From Ahrensia sp. (lineage in GTDB: Bacteria; Pseudomonadota; Alphaproteobacteria; Rhizobiales; Rhizobiaceae), in NCBI GenBank assembly GCA_002706335.1, contig PAKZ01000009.1, positions 1-64,000 of the forward strand: 64,000 nt of DNA, written 5' to 3'. The notes beneath the pieces were generated by a model. It ran no database searches. It saw only the letters and a program-made list of their open reading frames with translations, and had not been told where the DNA came from. Position numbers and translations under genes: made by a program. Positions 51,878 through 61,656 of the stretch are shown piece by piece (position 1 is the first letter of the stretch; every line of letters starts with the position of its first letter).

Positions 51878-54800
51878 GCGCCAAATCGAAGAAGCTCTGG
51901 ATCGATGTTCCCAACGTGCCGGCCGATGCCGGCCGTGTCGTCTTTTCGAGCGTCGCAGCCGGCGCGGAGCCTTTCGTCGTCAATGCGCTTTGCGCCAAGG
52001 CGGCGGCGAAGGACGGCCCGGTGATCTATGTCGCCCGCGACGGCTCGGCGCTGGCCGACTGGGCGCAGGTATTCTCCTTCATCGCGCCGGAGATCGAGAT
52101 CATCGATTTTCCGGCCTGGGACTGCCTGCCTTACGACCGCGTGTCGCCCGGCTCCGACGTGTCGGCGCGACGACTGGCGGCGATGACTCGGATCGCGGGG
52201 CTGCGCCGGAAGGCGACGCCGGCCGTCATCCTGACGACGGCGAACGCCGTCCTGCAGCGGATGCCGCAGCCGGACGAGATCGCCGGGCAGACTATCATAG
52301 CGAAGCCCGGCCAGACCGTGCGCATGGACGACATCACTGCGACACTCGCCTCGGCCGGTTTCGAACGCGTGCCGACGGTGCGCGAGGTTGGCGAATATGC
52401 GGTGCGCGGCGGCATTCTCGACATTTTCGCGCCGGGTACGCCGGAAGCGGTTCGGCTCGATTTCTTCGGCGATACGCTGGAAAGCGTGCGCGCCTTCGAT
52501 CCGGCGACCCAGCGCACCCCCGGCCAGAAGACCGAATTCACATTGCAGCCGGCAAGCGAGATTTCTCTGACGCCGGAAACCGTGGCGCGATTCCGGCAGG
52601 GCTACCTCTCGACCTTCGGCGCACCCTCGCGCGACGACGCGCTCTATGCGTCTATCACCAGCCAGCAGCGCTTTGCCGGCATGGAACACTGGCTGCCGCT
52701 GTTCCATGAGGAACTGACGACACTGTTCGAATGCCTGCCGGAGGCGCCGGTTGTGCTGGAGCATCTGACGCGCGAGGCGCTGACCGAGCGCAGGACGATG
52801 ATCGAGGATCATTACGAGGCGCGCCAGGCGCAGTCGGACGGGAAACTCGGCGGCGACGGGGTGCCCTACAAGCCGCTGCCGCCGGACGCACTTTACCTGA
52901 CGCCCGAGGAGGCCTTATCGCTGGCCGCCACGCGGCTGACCGTATCGCTGTCGCCTTTCGGCGTACCGGAGACGCCGGATGTCACTGTGTTCGACCTTGC
53001 TATCGCGTCAGGGCGCAATTTTTCGCTGGAGCGGGCCGACAAGCAGGCGAATGTCTTCGAAATGGCAGCGAAGCATGTCGCGGCGCTGCGCGCCGACGGC
53101 AAGCGGGTCTTTCTGGCCGGATGGAGCGACGGGTCGCTGACCCGGCTGATCCAGATCCTTGAGGAACACAAGCTCGGCGGCATCGAGACGGTCACAGGCG
53201 TCGGCGTTGCCATGGCGCTGAATCGAACGGTCATACCGGCGGCGGTGCTTTCCATCGAGCATGGTTTCGAGACCAAGGATTTCGCGCTCGTCGCCGAACA
53301 GGACATTCTCGGCGACAGGCTGGTTCGGCATCGCCGCCGCAAGAAGGCATCGGATTTCATCTCTGAGGCGTCGGCGCTGGCGGCGGGCGACATCGTCGTG
53401 CATGTCGATCACGGTATCGGCCAGTTTGTCGGGCTGCGCACAATCGAGGCGGTCGGCGCGCCGCATGACTGCCTCGAGATTCTCTATGCCGGCGACGGAC
53501 GACTGTTCCTGCCGGTCGAGAACATCGAACTGCTGTCGCGCTACGGCTCGGATGCTAGCACGGCGCAGCTCGATCGGCTTGGAGGCGGGGCGTGGCAGGC
53601 GCGCAAGGCAAAGCTGAAGAAGCGCCTGCTCGACATGGCCGACCAGCTGATCAGGATCGCGGCCGCGCGCGAATCGCGGTCAGCGTCTGTTCTGCGTCCG
53701 CCGGAAGGGCTCTATGACGAATTCGCGGCGCGCTTTCCCTATGACGAGACCGAGGATCAGCTGGGCGCCATCGACGCGGTGATCGGCGATCTGGTCGCGG
53801 GCAGGCCGATGGACCGGCTAGTCTGCGGCGATGTCGGCTTCGGCAAGACGGAAGTGGCGATCCGCGCGGCCTTCGTCGCGGCGCTGAACGGCCAGCAGGT
53901 GGCCGTCGTCGTGCCGACGACGCTGCTCGCCCGGCAGCATTTCCGGTCGTTTTCCGAACGGTTCCGAGGTTTGCCGGTCAATATCGCCCATGCCTCGCGG
54001 CTGGCCGGACCGAAGGCGCTGGCGGAAGCCAAGAAGGGCGTCGCCGACGGCAGCGTCGACATCGTTGTCGGCACGCATGCGTTGCTCGGGCAGGGGATCA
54101 CCTTCAAGAATCTCGGCTTGCTGATCGTCGACGAGGAGCAGCATTTCGGCGTAAAGCACAAGGAACGGCTGAAAGAGCTGAAGTCGGACGTACATGTGCT
54201 GACGCTCACCGCGACGCCGATCCCGCGCACCTTGCAGCTTGCCCTGACGGGCGTGCGTGAATTGTCGCTGATCTCGACGCCGCCGGTCGACCGGCTGGCG
54301 GGGCGCACCTTCGTCTCGCCCTTCGATCCCCTGGTGATCCGCGAAACGTTGCTGCGCGAACGCTATCGTGGCGGCCAGAGCTTCTATGTCTGCCCGCGCA
54401 TTTCCGACCTCGCCGAGGTGAAGGCGTTTCTCGACGAGCATGTCTCGGAACTGAAGGTCGCGGTGGCACATGGCCAGATGGCGCCCGGCGAACTCGACGA
54501 CGTGATGAACGCCTTCTATGACGGTAGCTACGACGTTCTGCTGTCGACCACGATCGTGGAATCGGGCCTCGACATACCGACCGCCAATACGATGGTGGTG
54601 CATCGCGCCGACATGTTCGGCCTGGCGCAGCTCTACCAGATCCGCGGCCGAGTGGGCCGTTCGAAGTTGCGCGCCTATGCGCTACTGACGCTGCCGGCGA
54701 AGAAGATGCTGACGAAGACGGCGGAACGGCGGTTGAAAGTGTTGCAGTCGCTCGATTCGCTCGGTGCCGGCTTTCAACTGGCGAGCCACGATCTCGATAT

Positions 54801-55401
54801 TCGCGGCGGCGGCAATCTGCTTGGAGAGGAACAGTCCGGCCATATCAAGGAGGTCGGGTTCGAGCTTTATCAGCAGATGCTCGAGGAAGCGGTGCTCGAA
54901 ATGAAGGGCGAAGCGGTGCACGATCACGGCCAATGGTCGCCGCAGATCGCGGTGGGCACATCGGTGATGATCCCGGAAGGCTATGTCGGCGACCTGCAAT
55001 TGCGCCTGTCGCTCTACCGCCGGCTCGGCGAGTTGGAGGAAATCCGCGACATCGACGGGTTCGGCGCTGAATTGACTGACCGGTTCGGGCCGCTGCCGGA
55101 GGAGGTCGAGCACCTACTGAAGGTGGTCTATATCAAGGCGCTGTGCCGCAAGGCCAATATCGAAAAACTGGACGCCGGACCCAAGGGCGCGGTCATCCAG
55201 TTCCGCAACAAGGAATTCTCCGATCCGGCCGGGCTGATCGGCTATATCGGCGAGCAGGGCTCGTTGGCAAAGATCCGGCCCGACCAGTCGATCCTGTTCA
55301 CCCGCGACTGGCCGACTCCGGCGAAACGGCTTGCAGGCAGCGCGATCCTTGCGACCAAGCTTGCGGCCCTCGCGGACAAGGCATCAGATAAGGCGGCCTG
55401 A
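51874..55401 (+). CDS. mfd: Transcription-repair coupling factor Mfd
   Basis: Mfd removes RNA polymerase stalled at DNA damage and recruits UvrA, whose gene is also in this window. From the ATG at 51874 overlapping the sdhE stop the protein has 1175 residues. The UvrB-like domain fills the first part, the RNA polymerase interacting domain follows (AGDIVVHVDHGIGQFVGL near residue 500), then the RecG-like motor with Walker [34 protein letters not shown] and GRVGRSKLRAYA, and the C-terminal TRCF domain. A strong stem-loop follows the stop. Confidence 0.97.
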   Translation: MSAKSKKLWIDVPNVPADAGRVVFSSVAAGAEPFVVNALCAKAAAKDGPVIYVARDGSALADWAQVFSFIAPEIEIIDFPAWDCLPYDRVSPGSDVSARRLAAMTRIAGLRRKATPAVILTTANAVLQRMPQPDEIAGQTIIAKPGQTVRMDDITATLASAGFERVPTVREVGEYAVRGGILDIFAPGTPEAVRLDFFGDTLESVRAFDPATQRTPGQKTEFTLQPASEISLTPETVARFRQGYLSTFGAPSRDDALYASITSQQRFAGMEHWLPLFHEELTTLFECLPEAPVVLEHLTREALTERRTMIEDHYEARQAQSDGKLGGDGVPYKPLPPDALYLTPEEALSLAATRLTVSLSPFGVPETPDVTVFDLAIASGRNFSLERADKQANVFEMAAKHVAALRADGKRVFLAGWSDGSLTRLIQILEEHKLGGIETVTGVGVAMALNRTVIPAAVLSIEHGFETKDFALVAEQDILGDRLVRHRRRKKASDFISEASALAAGDIVVHVDHGIGQFVGLRTIEAVGAPHDCLEILYAGDGRLFLPVENIELLSRYGSDASTAQLDRLGGGAWQARKAKLKKRLLDMADQLIRIAAARESRSASVLRPPEGLYDEFAARFPYDETEDQLGAIDAVIGDLVAGRPMDRLVCGDVGFGKTEVAIRAAFVAALNGQQVAVVVPTTLLARQHFRSFSERFRGLPVNIAHASRLAGPKALAEAKKGVADGSVDIVVGTHALLGQGITFKNLGLLIVDEEQHFGVKHKERLKELKSDVHVLTLTATPIPRTLQLALTGVRELSLISTPPVDRLAGRTFVSPFDPLVIRETLLRERYRGGQSFYVCPRISDLAEVKAFLDEHVSELKVAVAHGQMAPGELDDVMNAFYDGSYDVLLSTTIVESGLDIPTANTMVVHRADMFGLAQLYQIRGRVGRSKLRAYALLTLPAKKMLTKTAERRLKVLQSLDSLGAGFQLASHDLDIRGGGNLLGEEQSGHIKEVGFELYQQMLEEAVLEMKGEAVHDHGQWSPQIAVGTSVMIPEGYVGDLQLRLSLYRRLGELEEIRDIDGFGAELTDRFGPLPEEVEHLLKVVYIKALCRKANIEKLDAGPKGAVIQFRNKEFSDPAGLIGYIGEQGSLAKIRPDQSILFTRDWPTPAKRLAGSAILATKLAALADKASDKAA

Positions 55402-55406
55402 ACGAA

Positions 55407-55430
55407 AACGGGGCCCAAGCGGGCCCCGTT
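55407..55430. terminator. Strong stem-loop between mfd and the ialB-like gene
   Basis: AACGGGGCCC at 55407-55416 pairs perfectly with GGGCCCCGTT at 55421-55430 around the tetraloop AAGC, six bases after the mfd stop. The A-rich 5' flank and TT at the 3' side make it a good bidirectional terminator candidate between convergent genes. Confidence 0.8.
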
Positions 55431-55456
55431 CGAAGTCAGTGATTTAGCCTGAAAAA

Positions 55457-56086
55457 TCAGTTGGCCTGCTTGGCCTTGTTCTGCTCTTCCTGCAGACGCT
55501 TCTGGAAGTCGGCCTTACGCTTCTCGATGGCGTCCTGCAGCTGCTGCTGACGGCTTTCAACTTCCGACTGCTTCAGCGGCTCACCGTCGAACGCGGCGGT
55601 GAAACCGCTCAGCGAAATTTTGATCGGGTTCGGCTGGTTGCGGAAGTTGATCGAGGTCAGCGTCAGTTCGCCACCCTTTTTCAGCTGCGCGACCAGCTCG
55701 GTGGTCAACGGTGCTTCGGCGATGCAGCGGTCTGGCAGGCACATCGCATAGTTGATCTTCTGCGCCTGTCCGCCGTCGACCTGCATGCCGATTCCTGCAG
55801 GGATCACACGCCCGGTCGGTACGGCGATCTGAAAGATGGCGCGGTTCACCTTGCCGGTGATCTGGATCAGGTTCACAGCTGTCAGAAGCTGACCGGTATT
55901 GGCCGTGCGGATATTCTGCACGTTGCAGATGTCATTGTCTTCCTGTTTGGAGCAGACCTTGAACCATCCCTCAGGCATCCGCTGCTGGTTCTGTGCGCTG
56001 GCGGTTTGCGCGAAGCCGGAAACACCTGCACAAGCTACCCCCAACCCCAACACTACGGCAAATGTCTTCCTCATAATCGCGAGCAT
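55457..56086 (-). CDS. Invasion-associated locus B (IalB) family exported protein
   Basis: The 209-residue protein starts at the ATG at 56086 (AAAAGGATGCAGCTTG upstream); ATG 56074 is possible. A signal peptide (RKTFAVVLGLGVACAGVSGFAQTASAQ in essence) precedes the IalB domain with WFKVCSKQEDNDICNVQNI, four cysteines in C..C and MCLPDRCIAEAPL, and a C-terminal coiled coil rich in Gln, Glu and Lys. The family was named in Bartonella, where it aids red cell entry, but members are widespread in free-living rhizobia with unknown roles. The 226-base gap upstream holds no other gene I can support. Confidence 0.92.
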   Translation of the reverse strand: MLAIMRKTFAVVLGLGVACAGVSGFAQTASAQNQQRMPEGWFKVCSKQEDNDICNVQNIRTANTGQLLTAVNLIQITGKVNRAIFQIAVPTGRVIPAGIGMQVDGGQAQKINYAMCLPDRCIAEAPLTTELVAQLKKGGELTLTSINFRNQPNPIKISLSGFTAAFDGEPLKQSEVESRQQQLQDAIEKRKADFQKRLQEEQNKAKQAN

Positions 56087-56312
56087 CAAGCTGCATCCTT
56101 TTCTTCGTTACCCAGAACGGTCGTGCGAACCGGTGATAGTCAAATGCGGCTACACCATGACGAGCCTAATCCGGCGGTGTGATACACATGCAAAGCAGGC
56201 AATTCCAGCCCCGCCAAACAATTCCGCCGAATTTCCGGCAGAATGCTGAATTCGTCAAAAGCCCGTGCTAGGTTCCGATTCCGGTACCGCCAATGAGGAT
56301 GGAGGATTGATC

Positions 56313-58130
56313 ATGCGAATTCCTGTCAGGCAATGGCTCGGCATGCTTGCAGCCGCTGCAATGGTCGTTTCGACGCACGCCATCGCCGAACCCATGCACG
56401 GAATCGCGATGCACGGCCAGCCGGCGCTACCGACCGACTACACACATTTCCCGTATGCCAACCCCGATGCGCCGCAGGACGGCGAACTCACCTATGGCGT
56501 GCGCGGTATATTCGACAGCCTAAACCCGTTCCTTCTGAAGAGCTTCCGAAATACCGCGCGCGGCATGTGGGGAGATCCGGAATACGGCAATCTTGTATAT
56601 GAACCACTGATGCAGCGTTCGCGCGACGAACCTTTCTCCATGTACGGGCTGATTGCTGAGAAGATCGAGACAGACACCGAGCGTACCTGGGCGGAATTCA
56701 CACTGAACCCGAACGCGCACTGGTCGGACGGCAAGCATATCACGCCGGAGGACGTGATCTTCACCTTCGAACTGATGACCGAAAAAGGCAGGCCGCCCTA
56801 CAACCGCAGAATGGACCGGATCGAAAAGATCGAGAAGACCGGCGAACATAAGGTTAAGTTCACATTCAACGACAAATCCGATCGCGAATTCCCGCTGATC
56901 GTCGCCTTGTCGCCGGTCTTGCCGTCACATGTGTTCGATCCCGAGACGTTCGAGAACACGGCCACCGACATGCCTGTCGGAAGCGGGCCCTACCTCGTTG
57001 AAAGCGTCGATTTCGGCAACCGTATCGTCTATCGGCGGGATCCGGATTACTGGGGCAAGGACATCCCCTCGCAGCGCGGGTTCAACAACTACGAGACGAT
57101 CACGGTCGAGTATTTCCGGGATCAGACTGCCCTTTTCGAAGCCTTCAAGAAAGGCATTTTCGACATCTATCCGGAGGGCGATCCGGTCAAATGGGAAACC
57201 GCATATGATTTCCCCGCCGTGAAGGAAGGCAAGGTCGTGAAGTCGGTCTTCACCTCCGGCGCGCCGGTTTCGATGAACGGTTTCTTCTTCAATACGCGCC
57301 GGGAAAAGTTCGCCGATCCGAAGGTCCGCGAGGCGCTGTCTATGCTGTTCGATTTCGAATGGATCAACGCGAACCTGTTTTCCAACCGCTACACCCGAAC
57401 AGGTTCGTTCTGGCAGAATTCCGAAGAGCTTTCGGCGCTTGGTCGGCCGGCCGATGAAATCGAGAAGAAGCTTCTCGCGCCGTATATGGACAGGGTACAG
57501 CCGGATGTCATGGACGGAACATATGAACCGACGAAAACCGACGGCTCGGGTCGCGACAGGGCTATCTTGCGCGAAGCACTCAAGAAGTTCGGCGAGGCCG
57601 GCTACTCCATTGAGGACGGCAAGCTCGTCAAGGACGATCAGCAGCTGTCCTTCGAGATCATGACGTCCAATCAGGACGAGGAAAAGATGGCTCTGGCATA
57701 CCAGCGCACGGCTTCGGCGCTTGGCATCGACGTGGCTGTGCGCACGGTCGACGACGCGCAATTCCAGAAACGCCGGCAGACCTGGGACTACGATATGACA
57801 GCCGCACAACTATCCGCGTCGTTGTCGCCGGGTGCGGAGCAGGTTTGGCGTTGGGATACGCGCTCGCGCGACGTCGAAGGAACGTTCAACTATGCCGGTG
57901 CCGCCGATCCGGCTATCGACGCCATGATCGATGCGATGTTGAATGCGCGCGAGCGGGATGAGTTCGCCGCCGCCGTGCGCGCCCTGGACCGCATCCTGAT
58001 ATCCGGTCACTACGTCATTCCGCTGTACCATATCGGAGAATCCTGGGTCGCCCATTGGGCCAAGGTCAAATACCCGGAATATACGCCGCTCTATGGCTAT
58101 CAGTTGCCGGTCTGGTGGGCCGAGAAATGA
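56313..58130 (+). CDS. Family 5 extracellular solute-binding protein (peptide type, YejA-like)
   Basis: From the ATG at 56313 (GGAGGATTGATC upstream) the protein has 605 residues with a signal peptide (WLGMLAAAAMVVSTHAIAEP). The SBP_bac_5 fold is shown by PDAPQDGELTYGVRGIFDSLNPF, NAHWSDGKHITPEDVIFTFELM in essence, MPVGSGPYLVESVD and NTRREKFADPKVREALSMLFD. YejA-like proteins bind oligopeptides or related compounds for an ABC importer. No permease or ATPase gene is adjacent; the next gene, a DsbA-family oxidoreductase, overlaps by ATGA. Confidence 0.93.
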   Translation: MRIPVRQWLGMLAAAAMVVSTHAIAEPMHGIAMHGQPALPTDYTHFPYANPDAPQDGELTYGVRGIFDSLNPFLLKSFRNTARGMWGDPEYGNLVYEPLMQRSRDEPFSMYGLIAEKIETDTERTWAEFTLNPNAHWSDGKHITPEDVIFTFELMTEKGRPPYNRRMDRIEKIEKTGEHKVKFTFNDKSDREFPLIVALSPVLPSHVFDPETFENTATDMPVGSGPYLVESVDFGNRIVYRRDPDYWGKDIPSQRGFNNYETITVEYFRDQTALFEAFKKGIFDIYPEGDPVKWETAYDFPAVKEGKVVKSVFTSGAPVSMNGFFFNTRREKFADPKVREALSMLFDFEWINANLFSNRYTRTGSFWQNSEELSALGRPADEIEKKLLAPYMDRVQPDVMDGTYEPTKTDGSGRDRAILREALKKFGEAGYSIEDGKLVKDDQQLSFEIMTSNQDEEKMALAYQRTASALGIDVAVRTVDDAQFQKRRQTWDYDMTAAQLSASLSPGAEQVWRWDTRSRDVEGTFNYAGAADPAIDAMIDAMLNARERDEFAAAVRALDRILISGHYVIPLYHIGESWVAHWAKVKYPEYTPLYGYQLPVWWAEK

Positions 58131-58792
58131 CGGAGACGGTTCATATCGACATCGTGTCCGACGTGGTGTGCCCCTGGTGCTTCGTCGGCAAGAAACGGTT
58201 CGAAAAGGCGCTTGGAGAAATCGGCGAAGACATTGCGGTCGAAATCAATTGGCGGCCCTTTCAGCTCGACCCGACGATTCCGCCCGGAGGCAAGGATCGA
58301 AAACAATATCTCGCGGAGAAATTCGGCAGCATGGAGCGCTCAAACGAACTCCATCGCAATCTCGCGAATATCGGCGCGGAAGCGGGTATTCCCTTCCAGT
58401 TCGACGCGATCGAGGTTTCACCGAACACACTCGACGCGCATCGGCTCATTCGCTGGGCGCAGACAGCGGGCGACGGGGTGCAGGGGCACGTAGTCGAGGA
58501 GCTTTTCGAACTCTATTTCCTCAAAGGGCAGAACATCGGCGATCACTCCGTGTTAGTCGACGTGGCGCGCGAGGCAGGCATGGATGCGGCGGTGATCGAG
58601 ACCCTGCTGGCAAGCGATGCCGACCGGGAAGCGATTACACAGGAGATCGCTCTCGCCCAACAGATGGGCGTCACCGGCGTGCCGTGTTTCATCCTGGAAA
58701 ACAAATATGGGGTGATGGGGGCTCAAGACCCCGAGACGATCGCGGATGCGATCAGGCAGGTCGCCGCGGAGAAATCCGCGGCGACAGTCTGA
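58127..58792 (+). CDS. DsbA family oxidoreductase (FrnE-like)
   Basis: The ATG at 58127 overlapping the binding-protein stop gives 221 residues. The thioredoxin-fold active site is VCPWCFVGKKRF at about residues 13-24, and the cis-proline loop is MGVTGVPCFILENKYGVMGAQ. There is no signal peptide, so this FrnE/2-hydroxychromene isomerase-like protein acts in the cytoplasm as a thiol oxidoreductase or glutathione-linked isomerase. Its TGA mirrors that of hspQ inside a palindrome. Confidence 0.92.
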   Translation: MTETVHIDIVSDVVCPWCFVGKKRFEKALGEIGEDIAVEINWRPFQLDPTIPPGGKDRKQYLAEKFGSMERSNELHRNLANIGAEAGIPFQFDAIEVSPNTLDAHRLIRWAQTAGDGVQGHVVEELFELYFLKGQNIGDHSVLVDVAREAGMDAAVIETLLASDADREAITQEIALAQQMGVTGVPCFILENKYGVMGAQDPETIADAIRQVAAEKSAATV

Positions 58793-58799
58793 CTTAAAG

Positions 58800-59147
58800 T
58801 CAGTGTTCGAGACCCGGACGGATCGAGTAGCGCCTCGAATCCGAAACCCACTCGAAGACGTCCGGCACCTGTGGATGGCGGACCGGCTCTCCACTGTCGT
58901 CCGGAACAAGGTTCTGTTCCGATACATAAGCGACATATTCCGTATCCGCGTTTTCCGCGAAAAGGTGATAGAAGGGCTGGTCCTTGCGCGGGCGCATCTC
59001 TTCCGGGATCGCCTCGTACCATTCCTCGGAATTGGCGAATTCCGGATCGACGTCAAAGATCACGCCCCGGAACGGGTAGATCCGGTGACGGACAAGATCG
59101 CCTATCGCGTAACGCGCCATGGCGGTTTTTACATGGTTCTTTTCCAT
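58800..59147 (-). CDS. hspQ: Heat shock protein HspQ
   Basis: HspQ (YccV) binds hemimethylated DNA in vitro and acts as a Lon specificity factor in enterobacteria. The protein is 115 residues from the ATG at 59147, with the family core FAIGDLVRHRIYPFRGVIFDVDPEFANSEEWY in close form and QPFYHLFAENADTEYVAYVSEQNLVPDDSGEPVRHPQV. An internal ATG at 59120 (MARYAIGD) is the other start option. The ORF track's 396-residue frame runs antisense through the transporter gene and is not real. Confidence 0.93.
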   Translation of the reverse strand: MEKNHVKTAMARYAIGDLVRHRIYPFRGVIFDVDPEFANSEEWYEAIPEEMRPRKDQPFYHLFAENADTEYVAYVSEQNLVPDDSGEPVRHPQVPDVFEWVSDSRRYSIRPGLEH

Positions 59148-59267
59148 GTGTAACAAATGTGGCGAGCAGCGTTGAAATTCAAGGCCTTTCCAATAGGGCC
59201 GGTTCGGCTTGACCGCGCATGACGCTGCCAATAGGTGCTTGAACCGAAGCGCTTCTGGGCAGGAATC

Positions 59268-60236
59268 ATGGCAAACGTCATTGGGCTCGTGCTGCCGTTT
59301 TTCGGACTGATCCTTCTCGGCTTCGTCACCGCGAAGATCGTTCGCCAGCCTCTTGAAGCGCTCGGATGGATGAACACCTTCATCCTCTATGTCGCGCTGC
59401 CGGCGTTGTTCTTCAATTTGTTGTCGCGCACCCCGGTCGAACAGCTGGCGCAATGGCGCTTCGTCCTCGGCGCGACTTTCGGCACATATACGGTTTTCGC
59501 GCTGATGTTCGTCATCGCCGTCGTTCGGTCCGGTGGCGATATCGCCGAGAGCACGATCAAAGGGCTCGCCGCCGCCTATGGCAATATCGGCTATATGGGG
59601 CCTGGTTTGGCGCTGCTGGCGTTCGGCGAACAGGCGGTCGTGCCGGTGGCGCTGGTATTTTGTTTCGACAACACGCTGCATTTCGTAATGGCGCCGCTGA
59701 TGATGGCGCTGTCCGGCCGGGACGGAAGCCAGCAGACGCCCGCGCAACTGGCGCTCGGTGTCCTTAAGCGCGTCTTCACGCACCCCTTCATCCTGGCTAC
59801 GATCATCGGCGTCGGCGCGGCGATCCTGTCCTTCCAGACACCGGCGCCCTTGCAGACATTGCTGAACTATCTCGCCAATGCCGCCGCGCCCTGCGCTCTG
59901 TTCGCCATGGGTGTGACGCTGGCCCTTAGACCCTTGCGGCGGGTGCCGTCTGACATGGCGTTCATCGTTGCGATCAAGCTGATCATCCACCCGGTCATCG
60001 TCTATGTGTTATTGAGCCTGATTGGCAATTTCCCGCCGATCTGGGTCTATTCAGGCGTTCTGCTCGCCGCGTTGCCGACTGCGACGAATGTCTTCGTCAT
60101 CGCCCAGCAATATGATGTCTGGGTCGAACGCGCTTCGGCCTCGGTGCTGATCACGACGACGGCATCGGTCGTCACGGTCACCGGTTTACTGTTCTCTATG
60201 ACGAATGGCTGGCTCCCGGCCGATCTCTTTCCCTGA
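59268..60236 (+). CDS. AEC family transporter (auxin efflux carrier-like)
   Basis: The ATG at 59268, with AGGAATC upstream, gives a 322-residue protein with about ten membrane segments. The AEC pattern is seen in IGLVLPFFGLILLGFVTAK, FILYVALPALFFNLLSRTP, GLAAAYGNIGYMGPGL and the inner repeat HPVIVYVLLSLIG. Bacterial members export or import small organic acids such as malate or malonate; the substrate is not readable. Its 3' end overlaps the UbiH-type gene on the other strand by 41 bases. Confidence 0.92.
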   Translation: MANVIGLVLPFFGLILLGFVTAKIVRQPLEALGWMNTFILYVALPALFFNLLSRTPVEQLAQWRFVLGATFGTYTVFALMFVIAVVRSGGDIAESTIKGLAAAYGNIGYMGPGLALLAFGEQAVVPVALVFCFDNTLHFVMAPLMMALSGRDGSQQTPAQLALGVLKRVFTHPFILATIIGVGAAILSFQTPAPLQTLLNYLANAAAPCALFAMGVTLALRPLRRVPSDMAFIVAIKLIIHPVIVYVLLSLIGNFPPIWVYSGVLLAALPTATNVFVIAQQYDVWVERASASVLITTTASVVTVTGLLFSMTNGWLPADLFP

Positions 60237-61425
60237 ACGGCCGGGAAAACAAGCTTCGAAATCCGGCGCCGGGCGCCATGCCTTCGCGCATCGCGATATT
60301 TCGTAGCGGCGGAATGGCGATAAGCATGCCAAGCCCAACGGCGCGGGCGATCTGAACCGGCAGGAAACCGGTCAGAAGCGAGCGGTTGAGCATGTCGACC
60401 GTTCCCGTCCGCGTCGTCACGTCGGCACGGCGCATGCGGTCATAGCGCGCGGTGACGGCGGACGCACCCGGATCGCCGCCGGCGCGTTCGAGGCATTTGC
60501 CGAGATCGGCGATGTCTCGCATCGACAGGTTGAGACCCTGCGCGCCGATAGGCGGGAAAATATGTGCGGTCTGGCCGATCAGGACGAGCCGTTCGGCGGC
60601 GAAGCGATGCGCGATCATGCCCGAGAGCGGCCAGCATTGCGGCTTGGAGACCGCGCTCACCTTTCCGAGCATCGACTGCATGCGTTCCTCGATCATGCGG
60701 GCGAGCGTATCGCCGTCGAGCGCAGCGATGCGTTCGGCTTCGACCGGCGTTTCCACCCAAACGAGGCTGGAGCGCTTGCCCTTCATCGGAACCTGGGCGA
60801 AGGGGCCGCGCTCTGTGTGGAATTCGGTAGACACGAAACCATGATCGCGCGAATGTTCGAAGGTCAGAACGATGGCTGTCTGCGGATAGCCCCAGCGGCG
60901 CGTGCCGATGGAGGCGCTTTCGCGCAGGAGCGAATTCACGCCGTCGGACGCGACCACGAGCCTCGCCTGGAGTATCTCGCTGTTGGCGAGCAGTACCGTA
61001 GCGTGGTCAGGCCTCCAAGACGCCGAGCTCGCCATCGAGTCGACGACACGAATCGCCGGCTGCGCTTCGACCGCCTTGAGGAGGGCAGCGTTGAGAGACC
61101 TGTTGACGATGTTATAGCCGAAGGCCGGCTGATCGATCTCATAGGCCTCGAATGTCACGGTGGGAGCGCGGATAAGCCGCCTTGTCCCATCGATCAGCCG
61201 CATGGTGGTCATCGGCGTGGCGTCGGCCTCTATGTGTTCCCACGCTCCGAGCTCGGCAAGCAAATCGGTGCCCGGCATCATTAGCGCGGTCGTGCGGTCG
61301 TCGCTTTCAAGGAATGTGCCTGACGGCGCGACGAGGGTGACCGAATAGCCGGATTTGGCGGCTTGTAGCGCCGCCGCCATGCCTGCCGGTCCGCCGCCGA
61401 CAACAACGATATCGCTTTCGATCAT
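60196..61425 (-). CDS. UbiH/UbiF/Coq6 family FAD-dependent hydroxylase
   Basis: The 409-residue flavoprotein has the FAD motif DIVVVGGGPAGMAAALQAAKSGYSV in close form, the middle DG-type motif VVASDGVNSLLRE, and the second FAD motif LVLIGQTAHIFPPIGAQGLNLSMRDIADLG, the UbiH-type signature. Such enzymes add hydroxyl groups to the ubiquinone ring. The exact carbon cannot be assigned. It is convergent with the AEC gene and divergent from the ABC operon; the 230-base gap to the latter is rather AT-rich and should contain both promoters. Confidence 0.92.
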   Translation of the reverse strand: MIESDIVVVGGGPAGMAAALQAAKSGYSVTLVAPSGTFLESDDRTTALMMPGTDLLAELGAWEHIEADATPMTTMRLIDGTRRLIRAPTVTFEAYEIDQPAFGYNIVNRSLNAALLKAVEAQPAIRVVDSMASSASWRPDHATVLLANSEILQARLVVASDGVNSLLRESASIGTRRWGYPQTAIVLTFEHSRDHGFVSTEFHTERGPFAQVPMKGKRSSLVWVETPVEAERIAALDGDTLARMIEERMQSMLGKVSAVSKPQCWPLSGMIAHRFAAERLVLIGQTAHIFPPIGAQGLNLSMRDIADLGKCLERAGGDPGASAVTARYDRMRRADVTTRTGTVDMLNRSLLTGFLPVQIARAVGLGMLIAIPPLRNIAMREGMAPGAGFRSLFSRPFRERDRPGASHSS

Positions 61426-61656
61426 CGCAATTTTCCTTGTCGTAGTCCTGCCCCGACAAGTGGCGGAGCCGGTGGCGTCTGTCCAGCCCCGTCATTCAAT
61501 TCGCGGCGGGACCATTTGAAGCATGCAGCTTTTACTCCGAAAATAATTGCAGGTTTCGACTGAAAAACCACGAGAAACGGGCTTTTCGCGTTTGCGCAAC
61601 ACGTTGGAATGCGCTTAGCATTGAAACGCGAGATTTTATCAAAGGGTAAAACACCA

